Shown: in pieces, positions 1-7,923 of the stretch
Numbering within the stretch: position 1 is the first letter of the stretch
How the letters are laid out: each line of letters opens with the position of its first letter
NCBI GenBank assembly: GCA_026415155.1
Contig: JAOAHQ010000052.1
Location: 1 to 35,875, forward strand
From: Rhodocyclaceae bacterium
GTDB lineage: Bacteria; Pseudomonadota; Gammaproteobacteria; Burkholderiales; Rhodocyclaceae
Reading direction: 5' to 3'
DNA length: 35,875 nucleotides
Program-made: the position numbers and the translations under genes
The notes under the pieces: generated by a model
The model's database searches: none
Told to the model about the DNA's origin: nothing
What the model saw: the letters and a program-made list of their open reading frames with translations, nothing else

Positions 1-334
1 GAGTAGAAGGGGGTGGCGAGGCGCCCGCCGCTGCTTCGGCCCGCAAAGTCGGCGCTGGCGGGACGGCCGCCTGTGGCGCAGGCGTCGCAGGCCGAGCCAC
101 AGCCTCCTCATCGAGCAGCAAGACGAGGCTGCCCTCGGACACCTTGTCACCGACCTTGAGCTTGACTTCCTTCACCATGCCCGCCGCTGGCGAGGGCACG
201 TCCATCGTCGCCTTGTCCGATTCGAGCGTGATGAGGGCATCCTCCGCCTTCACAATGTCCCCCGCCTTCACATGCACCTCGATGACCGGCACGTCCTTGA
301 AATCACCGATGTCGGGTACTTTGACTTCGAGCAT
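1..334 (-). CDS. aceF: Pyruvate dehydrogenase E2 (dihydrolipoyl acetyltransferase), N-terminal part, cut by window edge
   Basis: Only the first 111 codons lie in the window, and the gene runs off the left edge. The start ATG (332-334) is two bases past the aceE stop, so the two genes are cotranscribed and translationally close. The peptide opens with a biotinyl/lipoyl domain: MLEVKVPDIGD at the N-terminus, and ESDKATMDVPSP around residues 40-51, whose lysine is the lipoylation site. The domain ends near residue 80 and is followed by an Ala/Pro-rich swinging-arm linker. E2 moves the acetyl group from E1 to CoA in the pyruvate dehydrogenase complex. The linker contains an exact copy of the dispersed 25-bp repeat (43-67), read antisense as VPPAPTL. 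The catalytic domain is not visible, so assignment to the pyruvate complex rests on the adjacent aceE. Confidence 0.93.
   Translation of the reverse strand, partial: MLEVKVPDIGDFKDVPVIEVHVKAGDIVKAEDALITLESDKATMDVPSPAAGMVKEVKLKVGDKVSEGSLVLLLDEEAVARPATPAPQAAVPPAPTLRAEAAAGASPPPST
43..67 (+). repeat. Dispersed 25-bp repeat, copy 1 (exact consensus)
   Basis: Exact match to the consensus, whose core is AAGTCGGCGCTGGCG. It lies in the Ala/Pro linker of aceF, antisense to the gene. Confidence 0.8.
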
Positions 335-336
335 GG

Positions 337-3039
337 TCACACCTTCATCGGGTTGGGTTTGTTTGGATCGAGGCCGTATTTGGCGATCGCCTGCTTGACG
401 AGACCGGTCTCGATCGCACCATCGTCGGCCAAGGCCGAGAGGGCGGCGAGCACCACCCAGTAGCGGTCGACCTCGAAGAAGCGGCGCAAGGCTTCGCGCG
501 TATCCGAGCGGCCGAAGCCGTCGGTGCCGAGCACGAGGTAGCGCCGTCCCCCTTCGGTGATGAAGGGGCGGATTTGTTCGGCATACATGCGCACGTAATC
601 GGTGGCGGCGACGATTGGCCCGCGCGTATCGGCGAGCAAGCCTTTGGCATGACAGACCGGCTTGGGCTCATCGGGATGCAGAAGGTGGTAGCGCGTGCAG
701 TGGTGCCCGTCGCGCGCGAGCTCGGTAAAGCTCGTGCAGCTCCACAGATCGGCTTCCACGCCCCAGTCCGCGCGCAAGAGATCGGCCGCGGCGATCACCT
801 CGCGGAAGATCGTGCCGGAGCCCAAGAGCTGCACGCGCGGCCCGTTGCTGTTGGCGCCCTTCCTAAAGAGATACATGCCCTTCAGGATGTCCTGCGCCAC
901 GCCTTCGGGCATCGCCGGGTGCTCGTAGTTCTCGTTCATCACCGTGAGGTAGTAGAAGACGTCCTCCTGCTCGGCGACCATGCGCCGCAGGCCGTCCTGG
1001 ATGATGACGGCAAGCTCATAGGCGAAGGTCGGGTCATAGCTGATGCAGTTCGGAATCGTCGCGGCGAGCACGTGCGAATGGCCGTCCTCGTGCTGCAGCC
1101 CTTCGCCATTCAAGGTCGTGCGGCCGGCCGTGCCGCCGATGAGGAAGCCGCGCGCGCGCGAATCGCCCGCCGCCCAGGCAAGATCCATCGTGCGCTGTAG
1201 GCCGAACATCGAATAGAAGATGTAGAAGGGGATCATCTGCACGCCATGCGTCGAATAGCTCGTCGCGGCGGCGATCCAGTCGGCCATCGCGCCGGCCTCG
1301 TTGATGCCTTCCTGCAGAATCTGGCCGTCTTTGGACTCCTTGTAGAACATCAGCTGGTCGGCATCCTGCGGCACATACTTCTGCCCTTCCTGGTTCCAGA
1401 TGCCGACCTGGCGGAACAGGCCCTCCATGCCGAAGGTGCGCGATTCATCCGGCACGATCGGCACGATGCGCCGGCCGATCAGCTTGTCCTTGATGAGCAG
1501 GTTCAAGATGCGTACGAAGGCCATCGTCGTCGAGAATTCGCGCCCTTCGCCGGAAGCCTTCAAGAGCGGCTCGAAGGCCGACAGGGGCGGCACCGGCAGC
1601 GGCTCGACGGCGCGGCGGCGCTGCGGCAGATAGCCGCCAAGGGCCAGCCGCCGGCTTCTCATGTATTCGAGCTCGGGCGAGCCTTCGGGAAATTTCAGAT
1701 AGGGCAGCTTATCCAGCTCCTCGTCGGCGATCGGCAGCTTAAAGCGGTCGCGAAAGGCTTTCAGCGAAGTCGTGCCCATCTTCTTTTGCTGATGGGTGAT
1801 GTTCTGCGCCTCGCCCGATTCGCCCATGCCATAGCCCTTGATGGTCTTGGCGAGGATCACCGTGGGCTGCCCGACGTGCTCCACGGCGGCCTTGTAGGCG
1901 GCATAGATCTTGTGCGGATCGTGGCCGCCGCGATTCAGGCGCCAGACGTCATCATCGGTCCAGTTGGCGACCATCGCCTTCAGTTCCGGCGTGTTGAAGA
2001 AGTGCTCGCGCACGTAAGCGCCATCCTTCGACTTGAAGGTCTGATAGTCGCCATCGACGCATTCCATCATGCGCCGGCGCAAGGCGCCGGTCTTGTCCTG
2101 GGCAAGGAGCGGATCCCAATAAGAGCCCCAGATCACCTTGATGACATTCCAGCCAGCGCCGCGGAACTCGGCTTCGAGCTCCTGGATGATCTTGCCATTG
2201 CCGCGCACCGGCCCGTCGAGGCGCTGCAAGTTGCAATTGACGACGAAGATCAGGTTGTCGAGCTTCTCGCGCCCGGCCATGCCGATCGCGCCCATCGACT
2301 CGGGCTCGTCCATCTCGCCATCGCCCATGAAGGCCCACACCTTGCGGCCGGCAGTCTTGGCGAGCCCCCGATCCTCGAGATATTTCATGAAGCGCGCCTG
2401 ATAGATGGCCTGGATCGGCCCCAGCCCCATCGAGACGGTGGGAAACTGCCAGAACTCCGGCATCAGCCACGGATGCGGATAGGAAGGCAGGCCGCGCCCA
2501 TCGACCTCGCGGCGGAAGTGGTCAAGCTGCTCTTCCGTGAGCCGCCCGAGCAGAAAAGCGCGCGCATAGATGCCCGGCGCCGAATGCCCCTGCATGTAGA
2601 TGAGATCGCCGCCCGATTCATGATTGGGGCCGCGCCAGAAGTGCTGGAAGCCAACGTCATAGAGGGTGGCGGCCGAGGCAAAGCTCGCGATGTGGCCGCC
2701 CAGGTTCGACTCGCCCTTGTTGGCGCGCAACACCATGGCAAGCGCATTCCAGCGCACATAGGCGCGGATGCGGCTTTCGATCGCATAGTCGCCGGGCGCG
2801 AGCGGCTGCCGGTCGACGGGGATCGTATTGACGTAGTCGGTATTCGCGGAATAGGGAATGTTGATGCCGGCGCGGTGGCCGAGCTCGATCAGCTTTTCGA
2901 TCAGGAAATGGGCGCGCTCGGGGCCGGCTTGTTCGATGACGGCCTCTAAGGCATCGAGCCATTCACGGGTTTCCTGGGGATCGGCATCGGGGCTGCCGGG
3001 GGCGGAGGCCATTGGCTCGCCAGCATGAATCTCGGACAT
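337..3039 (-). CDS. aceE: Pyruvate dehydrogenase E1 component (homodimeric type)
   Basis: The product is 900 residues, the usual length for the single-chain AceE of beta- and gammaproteobacteria. It decarboxylates pyruvate with thiamine diphosphate and passes the acetyl group to the lipoyl arm of E2. Visible motifs are the E1 N-terminal region (NIPYSANTDYVNTIP, near 60-74), SNLGGHIASFASAATLYD (111-128), and the ThDP/Mg motif GDGEMDEPES...NCN (about 239-270). The C-terminus has the typical ending (LGTDGFGRSDTREALRRFFEVD). I chose the ATG at 3037-3039 (MSEIHAGEP) because AGGAG lies nine bases upstream. An in-frame extension further upstream has no family similarity. It lies upstream of aceF and divergent from the 2-oxoacid oxidoreductase operon, so two alternative pyruvate-oxidising routes may share one control region. 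Confidence 0.97.
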   Translation of the reverse strand: MSEIHAGEPMASAPGSPDADPQETREWLDALEAVIEQAGPERAHFLIEKLIELGHRAGINIPYSANTDYVNTIPVDRQPLAPGDYAIESRIRAYVRWNALAMVLRANKGESNLGGHIASFASAATLYDVGFQHFWRGPNHESGGDLIYMQGHSAPGIYARAFLLGRLTEEQLDHFRREVDGRGLPSYPHPWLMPEFWQFPTVSMGLGPIQAIYQARFMKYLEDRGLAKTAGRKVWAFMGDGEMDEPESMGAIGMAGREKLDNLIFVVNCNLQRLDGPVRGNGKIIQELEAEFRGAGWNVIKVIWGSYWDPLLAQDKTGALRRRMMECVDGDYQTFKSKDGAYVREHFFNTPELKAMVANWTDDDVWRLNRGGHDPHKIYAAYKAAVEHVGQPTVILAKTIKGYGMGESGEAQNITHQQKKMGTTSLKAFRDRFKLPIADEELDKLPYLKFPEGSPELEYMRSRRLALGGYLPQRRRAVEPLPVPPLSAFEPLLKASGEGREFSTTMAFVRILNLLIKDKLIGRRIVPIVPDESRTFGMEGLFRQVGIWNQEGQKYVPQDADQLMFYKESKDGQILQEGINEAGAMADWIAAATSYSTHGVQMIPFYIFYSMFGLQRTMDLAWAAGDSRARGFLIGGTAGRTTLNGEGLQHEDGHSHVLAATIPNCISYDPTFAYELAVIIQDGLRRMVAEQEDVFYYLTVMNENYEHPAMPEGVAQDILKGMYLFRKGANSNGPRVQLLGSGTIFREVIAAADLLRADWGVEADLWSCTSFTELARDGHHCTRYHLLHPDEPKPVCHAKGLLADTRGPIVAATDYVRMYAEQIRPFITEGGRRYLVLGTDGFGRSDTREALRRFFEVDRYWVVLAALSALADDGAIETGLVKQAIAKYGLDPNKPNPMKV

Positions 3040-3229
3040 CTCGTCTTGCTCCTGTGGGAGGGTTTTTCTGATGACGCGCGATGCATGCGGGTGACACGCC
3101 GCGCACGAAGATATCGCCGGGTAGGCGGACGCGCGCATGGTAAAGCGTTACACTGATGGTCGCAATCGCGCGCTGCAACATGTCTGCAACATGTCGGCGT
3201 CCGTTTGCCGAAGAAAAAAGGAGGACGCG
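3040..3229. promoter_or_regulatory. Divergent intergenic control region between aceE and the 2-oxoacid oxidoreductase operon
   Basis: This 190-base gap should hold promoters for both aceEF (minus) and the gamma-alpha-beta-flavoprotein operon (plus). I see no convincing sigma70 hexamer pair on either strand. The plus side ends with a good Shine-Dalgarno (AAAAGGAGG, just before the ATG at 3230) and carries a tandem 11-bp repeat. The minus side carries AGGAG before aceE. Regulatory function is inferred from position. Confidence 0.5.
3174..3195. repeat. Tandem 11-bp direct repeat upstream of the oxidoreductase operon
   Basis: TGCAACATGTC occurs twice head to tail (3174-3184 and 3185-3195), and each unit contains the palindrome ACATGT. 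The 11-bp period is about one helical turn, so two identical protein-binding sites would lie on the same DNA face, 35 bases ahead of the gamma-subunit start. It may be an operator or activator site; the binding protein is unknown. Confidence 0.6.
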
Positions 3230-3814
3230 ATGTTCCAGGTTCGTATCCATGGCCGCGGCGGGCAAGGCGTTGTGACCGCGGCCGAGATGCTCTCGGTCGC
3301 CGCCTTCGACGAAGGCCGCCATGCCCAGGCCTTCCCGAGCTTCGGCTCCGAGCGCACCGGCGCACCCGTCGTGGCCTTTTGCCGCATCGCCGACCGCGAA
3401 ATTCGCCTGCGCGAGCCGATCATGGCGCCCGATGCGCTGATCATCCAGGACCCGACCCTCTTGCACCAGGTCGATTGCTTCGCCGGTCTCAAGAAGGATG
3501 GCTACATCCTCATCAACACGAGCAAGACCTTCGATGAGCTGGGGCTGGGCGAGTTTTTGCGCGATTGGCCCCCCGAGCGGCTATGCACCGTGCCGGCCAC
3601 CGAACTTGCCTTGAAGCATCTCGGCCGGCCGGTGCCCAACATGCCGCTGTTGGGCGGCTTTGCGGCGGTGACCGGCGTGATCCGGCTCGAATCGGTCATC
3701 AAGGCCATCGAAGAGCGCTTTTCCGGCAAGGTCGCGGCCGGCAATGTCGCGGCGGCGAGGGAGGCCTATGCCATCGTCAAAGCCGAAATGGAGGAGGCAT
3801 TGCATCATGCTTAA
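3230..3814 (+). CDS. 2-oxoacid:acceptor oxidoreductase gamma subunit (PFOR/PadE-like)
   Basis: The 194-residue protein matches the pyruvate/ketoisovalerate oxidoreductase catalytic-domain (gamma) family. It begins VRIHGRGGQGVVTAAEML, the glycine-rich signature of the family, and continues with FPSFGSERTGAPVVAF. In multi-subunit pyruvate or phenylglyoxylate oxidoreductases this chain helps bind CoA and stabilises the alpha/beta core. The start ATG at 3230 follows a strong AAAAGGAGG ribosome site. A longer in-frame start at 3137 would include the tandem repeat and is rejected. The 3' end overlaps the alpha-subunit gene by 8 bases. No separate delta (small ferredoxin) gene follows; that module appears fused to the fourth gene of the operon. 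The substrate (pyruvate, phenylglyoxylate or another 2-oxoacid) cannot be decided from this chain. Confidence 0.88.
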   Translation: MFQVRIHGRGGQGVVTAAEMLSVAAFDEGRHAQAFPSFGSERTGAPVVAFCRIADREIRLREPIMAPDALIIQDPTLLHQVDCFAGLKKDGYILINTSKTFDELGLGEFLRDWPPERLCTVPATELALKHLGRPVPNMPLLGGFAAVTGVIRLESVIKAIEERFSGKVAAGNVAAAREAYAIVKAEMEEALHHA

Positions 3815-5060
3815 GCAAATCGAAGGCAGCCGCGCGGTCGCTGAAGCCGTGGCGCTGTGCCGCCCCGAGGTGATCTGCGCCTATCCGATCTCGCCGCAGA
3901 CGCACATCGTCGAGGCACTTGGCGAAATGGTCAAGGCAGGCACGCTCGCGCCCTGCGAGTTCATCAACGTCGAATCGGAATTCGCCGCCATGTCGGTGGC
4001 GATCGGCGCCTCGGCGGCCGGCGCGAGGAGCTACACCGCCACCGCCTCGCAAGGGCTCCTCTTCATGGCCGAGGCGGTCTTCAATGCGGCGGGGCTGGGC
4101 TTGCCGATCGTCATGACGGTGGCCAATCGCGCCATTGGCGCGCCGATCAACATCTGGAACGATCACTCCGATGCGCTGGCACTCAGAGATGCCGGCTGGA
4201 TCCAGCTCTTCGCCGAGAACAACCAGGAGGCGCTCGATTTGCATATCCAGGCCTTCCGCCTCGGCGAGGAGCTTTCCCTGCCCGTCATGGTCTGCATGGA
4301 TGGCTTCATCCTCACCCATGCCTTCGAGCGCGTCGACATGCCAACGCAAGAACAGGTCGATGCCTATCTGCCGCCTTATGAGCCGCGCCAGGTGCTCGAC
4401 CCCGCCGAGCCGGTCTCGATCGGCGCCATGGTTGGGCCGGAAGCCTTCATGGAGGTGCGCTATCTCGCCCATGCCAAACAGATGGAGGCGCTGAAGCTGA
4501 TCCCCGCCTACGCGGCGGAGTTCAAGGCCATCTTCGGCCGCGACTCGGGCGGCCTGACGCATACCTACCGCTGCGAGGATGCCGAGACCATCGTCGTCGC
4601 GATGGGCTCGGTGCTCGGCACGATCAAGGACGTCGTCGACGAGATGCGCGAGACGGGCCACAAGATCGGCGTGCTCGGCATCACCCTGTTCCGCCCCTTC
4701 CCGCTCGAAGCGGTGCGCGCAGGGCTCAAGGGCGCCAAGCGCGTCGTCGTGCTCGAAAAGAGCATGGCGGTGGGCCTAGGCGGCATTCTGTCGACCAACG
4801 TGCGCATGGCGCTCTCGGGGCTGCACATGCACGGCTACACGGTGATCGCGGGCCTGGGCGGCCGCGCGATCACCAAGCAGTCGCTGACGAAACTGTTCCT
4901 CGAAGCCGAGCAGGATGCGCTCGAACACGTAACCTTCCTCGATCTCGACTGGGCCATCGTCAATAAGCAGCTCGAACGCGAGAAGGCGCATCGCCGCTCC
5001 GGCCCGGTCGCCGAGAACCTCTTGCGCGACATTGGCGTCGTTGCGGCACGCAATTATTGA
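3807..5060 (+). CDS. 2-oxoacid:acceptor oxidoreductase alpha subunit (PorA/PadG-like)
   Basis: The 417-residue chain carries the pyrimidine-binding domain (about 1-230) and the C-terminal transketolase-like domain of the PFOR alpha family. Family landmarks are VICAYPISPQTHIVEAL (about 21-37), the activating-glutamate region FINVESEFAAMSVAIGAS, and TASQGLLFMAEAVF. It makes half of the thiamine-diphosphate site; the other half comes from the beta subunit. The ATG at 3807 lies inside the end of the gamma gene (8-base overlap), with GGAGG upstream at about 3791-3797, which indicates translational coupling. Cytoplasmic, soluble. The gene ends at 5060, and an inverted-repeat element then separates it from the beta gene, breaking an otherwise overlapping operon. 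The substrate could be pyruvate, as the neighbouring aceE suggests, or phenylglyoxylate as in the Azoarcus Pad enzyme. Confidence 0.9.
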   Translation: MLKQIEGSRAVAEAVALCRPEVICAYPISPQTHIVEALGEMVKAGTLAPCEFINVESEFAAMSVAIGASAAGARSYTATASQGLLFMAEAVFNAAGLGLPIVMTVANRAIGAPINIWNDHSDALALRDAGWIQLFAENNQEALDLHIQAFRLGEELSLPVMVCMDGFILTHAFERVDMPTQEQVDAYLPPYEPRQVLDPAEPVSIGAMVGPEAFMEVRYLAHAKQMEALKLIPAYAAEFKAIFGRDSGGLTHTYRCEDAETIVVAMGSVLGTIKDVVDEMRETGHKIGVLGITLFRPFPLEAVRAGLKGAKRVVVLEKSMAVGLGGILSTNVRMALSGLHMHGYTVIAGLGGRAITKQSLTKLFLEAEQDALEHVTFLDLDWAIVNKQLEREKAHRRSGPVAENLLRDIGVVAARNY

Positions 5061-5073
5061 GCCCAAACGAATG

Positions 5074-5242
5074 GGGAAGCGGCAGAGCGGGCGGCTCATG
5101 GTTCGCGGGCGGGGCATCCGTAGGGCTTGGGCGCGGGGCGCCCACAACTCGCTGCGCTCAGACGAGTGGGCGCCTTTTCCGCGCCCACAGCCTTCGGCTG
5201 CCGACGCCCGCTCACAAATCGCCGCCCACCCTACCGCTTCCC
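5074..5242. repeat. Long imperfect inverted-repeat element (about 170 bp) inside the oxidoreductase operon
   Basis: The 233-base gap between the alpha and beta genes is mostly one nested inverted repeat. The outer arms (5074-5095 and 5221-5242) match at 19 of 22 positions. The three mismatches would be G-U wobbles in a minus-strand RNA. An inner arm GGGCGCGG...GGCGCCCAC pairs with GTGGGCGCC...CCGCGCCC around a short apex (CTGCGCTCAGA, near 5152-5162). Further matching blocks (GCGGGCG; GGCATCCG/CGGCTGCC) lie between. It carries no gene and ends about 40 bases before the beta-subunit ribosome site. It looks like a REP/BIME- or MITE-like palindromic element that could attenuate or process the operon mRNA. 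Mobility and function are inference. Confidence 0.7.
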
Positions 5243-5293
5243 TGCGAGCACCGCTTTCATCTTCCGTCTCCAAACCATCCTGAAGGAGGCCGC

Positions 5294-6301
5294 ATGTCCT
5301 ATCAACCGATCAAGTTCTACCAGACCGGCACCTTCACGGTCGGCAACCGGCTCTTGCCGCCTGAGCAGCGCAGCGTGCAAGCGCAGCAAAAGCGCTACAA
5401 CTCGCTCAACTCCGGCCATCGCGCCTGCCAGGGCTGCGGCGAGGCGCTTGGGGCGCGCTACGCGATCGACGCGGCCATGGAGGCCACCAACGGCCGGCTC
5501 ATCTGTGCCAACGCCACCGGCTGCCTCGAAGTCTTCTCGACGCCTTATCCCGAGACCTCCTGGCAGGTGCCGTGGATCCATTCGCTCTTTGGCAACACGG
5601 CGGCGGTGGCCACCGGCATCGCCGCCGCGCTCAAGGTGAAGATGCAAAAGGGCGAGCGCCGCCACATCCGCGTCGTCGCGCAAGGGGGTGACGGCGGCAC
5701 CACCGACATCGGCTTTGGCTGCCTCTCCGGCATGTTCGAGCGCAACGACGACGTGCTCTTCATCTGCTATGACAACGGCGGCTACATGAACACCGGCATC
5801 CAGCGCTCCTCCGCCACGCCGCCGGCGGCGCGCACCGCGACGACGCCGGCCGTCGGCGAAACGCCAGGCAACGTCTTCGGCCAGGGCAAGTTCGTGCCCG
5901 CCATCGCGCTCGCACACGACATTCCCTATGTCGCGACGGCGACGGTGGCCGACCTGCGCGATCTCGAAGCCAAGGTGCGCCGCGCCATGGAGCTCTCCGG
6001 CGCGCGCTATCTGCACATCCTCGTGCCCTGCCCGCTGGGCTGGGGCTTTGCCTCGCACGAGACGATCAAGATGGCGCGGCTTGCGAAGGAGACGGGCCTC
6101 TTTCCCGTCTTCGAGGCCGAGCACGGCGAGATCACCGCGGTGCTGCCGATCCGCCACCCACTGCCGGTCGAGGAATACCTCAAGCCGCAAAAGCGCTTCG
6201 CGCATCTTTTCGCGCCCCGGCTGCGTACTGACGTGCTCACGCGGCTGCAAGCGCTCGCCGACCGCAACATCCAACGCTACGGACTCTTGGAGAAGCCATG
6301 A
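5294..6301 (+). CDS. 2-oxoacid:acceptor oxidoreductase beta subunit (ThDP-binding, PorB/PadI-like)
   Basis: The 335-residue protein is a PFOR beta subunit. It binds thiamine diphosphate through GDGGTTDIG (from residue 132) to the asparagine at 161 (CYDNGGYMNTG). Cysteines suited to the proximal [4Fe-4S] cluster are C45 and C48 (CQGCGE), C77 (NATGC) and C246 (VPCPLGW), all four of the usual set. The ATG at 5294 has AAGGAGG four bases upstream. Reading upstream in frame would translate the inverted-repeat element, so longer starts are rejected. The stop overlaps the next gene's start (ATGA), so the flavoprotein is translationally coupled. The protein completes the catalytic core with the alpha subunit. 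Its PxxxR-rich insert (SSATPPAARTATTPAVGE) is typical of this subfamily. Confidence 0.92.
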   Translation: MSYQPIKFYQTGTFTVGNRLLPPEQRSVQAQQKRYNSLNSGHRACQGCGEALGARYAIDAAMEATNGRLICANATGCLEVFSTPYPETSWQVPWIHSLFGNTAAVATGIAAALKVKMQKGERRHIRVVAQGGDGGTTDIGFGCLSGMFERNDDVLFICYDNGGYMNTGIQRSSATPPAARTATTPAVGETPGNVFGQGKFVPAIALAHDIPYVATATVADLRDLEAKVRRAMELSGARYLHILVPCPLGWGFASHETIKMARLAKETGLFPVFEAEHGEITAVLPIRHPLPVEEYLKPQKRFAHLFAPRLRTDVLTRLQALADRNIQRYGLLEKP

Positions 6302-7923
6302 TGGACAAACCTTTCGCCATCACCCTCGATCCTGGCTCTTCGCTCGCCAACCGCACTGGTTCCTGGCGCACCTTCCGCCCCGTCTATGTCGACCGCCTGC
6401 CGCCTTGCAACGCCGCCTGCCCGGCCGGCGAGAACATCCAAGGCTGGCTGTTTCACGCCGAGAGCGGCGAGTATGAGGCCGCCTGGCGCACGCTCGTCGA
6501 GCACAACCCGCTGCCGGCGATCATGGGGCGCGTCTGCTACCACCCCTGCGAGGGCGCCTGCAATCGCCAGCATCTCGATGCCGCCGTCGGCATCAACGCC
6601 GTGGAACGCTTCTTGGGCGATGAGGCGATCCGCCGCGGCTGGCGGTTTTCCAGCGACGCGCCGCCGAGCGGCAAGCGCGTGCTGGTGATCGGCTCGGGCC
6701 CGGCCGGCTTGTCCTGCGCCTATCACTTGCGGCGCTTGGGCCATGCGGTGACGATCGACGAAGCCGCGGCGCAAGCGGGCGGCATGATGCGCTACGGCAT
6801 CCCGAAATACCGGCTGCCGCGCGACATACTCGATGCCGAGATCGCGCGGCTTATCGATTTCGGCATCGAGCTGCGCCTCAATCGCAAGGTGAGCGACGTG
6901 CTCGCCGCCAAGGCCGAAGGCTTCGACGCCGTCTTCCTCGGCGTCGGCGCGCACATCGCCAAGCGCGCCTACATCCCGGCAGGGGATGCCAACAAGGTGC
7001 TCGATGCCGTCTCCGTCTTGCATGGCATGGAGGAAGCCGGCCCGCCGCTCTTAGGCCGCCGCGTCGTCGTCTATGGCGGCGGCAATACCGCGCTCGATGT
7101 CGCGCGCACGGCGCGGCGGCTGGGTGCCGAGGAGGCGATCATCGTCTATCGCCGCACGCGCGAGAAGATGCCGGCGCACGACTTCGAGGTCGAAGAGGCA
7201 CTCCAAGAGGGCATCACCTTCAAATGGCTTTCCACGATCAAGGAAGCCGGTGAAGAAGACATCCTGATCGAGAAGATGGCGCTCGATGAGAAGGGCTTTC
7301 CGCAGCCGACCGGCGAGTTCGAGCGCATTCCCGCCGATTCGGTGGTGCTGGCGCTCGGTCAGGAGGCCGATCTCTCGCTGCTGCAAAACGTGCCGGGGCT
7401 TTCCATCGAGCAGGGGCTCGTCAAGGTCGATGCGACGATGATGACGGGACATGCGGGCATCTTCGCCGGCGGCGACATGGTCGGCAACGAGCGCACCGTG
7501 ACGGTGGCCGTCGGCCACGGCAAGAAGGCGGCGCGCGCCATCGATGCCTGGCTGAAAGGCGAGTCCTACGTCCCCGCCGCGAAGCATGAGCTCGCCACCT
7601 TCGAGCGCCTCAACACTTGGTATTACTCCGACGCGCCGAAGACCGTGCGGCCGGTGCTCGACATCATCCGCCGCCAATCGACCTTCGACGAGGTGTTGGG
7701 CGGCCTCGACGAGGGCAATGCGCTCTTCGAGGCGCGCCGCTGCCTTTCCTGCGGCAACTGCTTCGAGTGCGACAACTGCTATGGGGTGTGCCCCGACAAT
7801 GCGGTCATCAAGCTCGGCCCCGGGCAGCGCTTCCGCTTCAATTACGATTACTGCAAGGGCTGCGGCATCTGCGCCGCCGAATGCCCTTGCGGGGCGATCA
7901 AGATGGTGCCGGAGGAAATCTGA
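6298..7923 (+). CDS. GltD-like FAD/NAD(P) oxidoreductase fused to a 2x[4Fe-4S] ferredoxin domain (electron-transfer subunit)
   Basis: The 541-residue protein has three parts. Residues 30-110 form a GltD-type iron-sulfur domain (C37, C41, C80, C84, C88). Residues 125-430 hold two dinucleotide folds, GSGPAGL (132-138) for FAD and YGGGNTALD (about 259-267) for NAD(P). The C-terminal 60 residues form a ferredoxin module with clusters starting at C482 and C519 (the second is CKGCGICAAECPCG). In related complexes, such as phenylglyoxylate:NAD oxidoreductase, the flavoprotein lets low-potential electrons reach NAD(P)+. The ferredoxin module probably replaces the missing delta subunit. The first cluster motif, CLSCGNCFECDNCYGVCP, has more cysteines than the standard pattern. 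The start overlaps the beta stop (ATGATG). The stop abuts the convergent patatin gene within TGATCA. Confidence 0.88.
   Translation: MMDKPFAITLDPGSSLANRTGSWRTFRPVYVDRLPPCNAACPAGENIQGWLFHAESGEYEAAWRTLVEHNPLPAIMGRVCYHPCEGACNRQHLDAAVGINAVERFLGDEAIRRGWRFSSDAPPSGKRVLVIGSGPAGLSCAYHLRRLGHAVTIDEAAAQAGGMMRYGIPKYRLPRDILDAEIARLIDFGIELRLNRKVSDVLAAKAEGFDAVFLGVGAHIAKRAYIPAGDANKVLDAVSVLHGMEEAGPPLLGRRVVVYGGGNTALDVARTARRLGAEEAIIVYRRTREKMPAHDFEVEEALQEGITFKWLSTIKEAGEEDILIEKMALDEKGFPQPTGEFERIPADSVVLALGQEADLSLLQNVPGLSIEQGLVKVDATMMTGHAGIFAGGDMVGNERTVTVAVGHGKKAARAIDAWLKGESYVPAAKHELATFERLNTWYYSDAPKTVRPVLDIIRRQSTFDEVLGGLDEGNALFEARRCLSCGNCFECDNCYGVCPDNAVIKLGPGQRFRFNYDYCKGCGICAAECPCGAIKMVPEEI

Noticed and set aside
1246..2949. 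567-codon open frame opposite aceE
   Set aside because: It lies antisense to the clearly recognised aceE and arises from high GC at third positions; the composition is Arg/Gly/His-rich with no family features.
5057..5293. In-frame N-terminal extension of the beta subunit
   Set aside because: It would translate the inverted-repeat element; the ATG at 5294 has a strong ribosome site and the family N-terminus.
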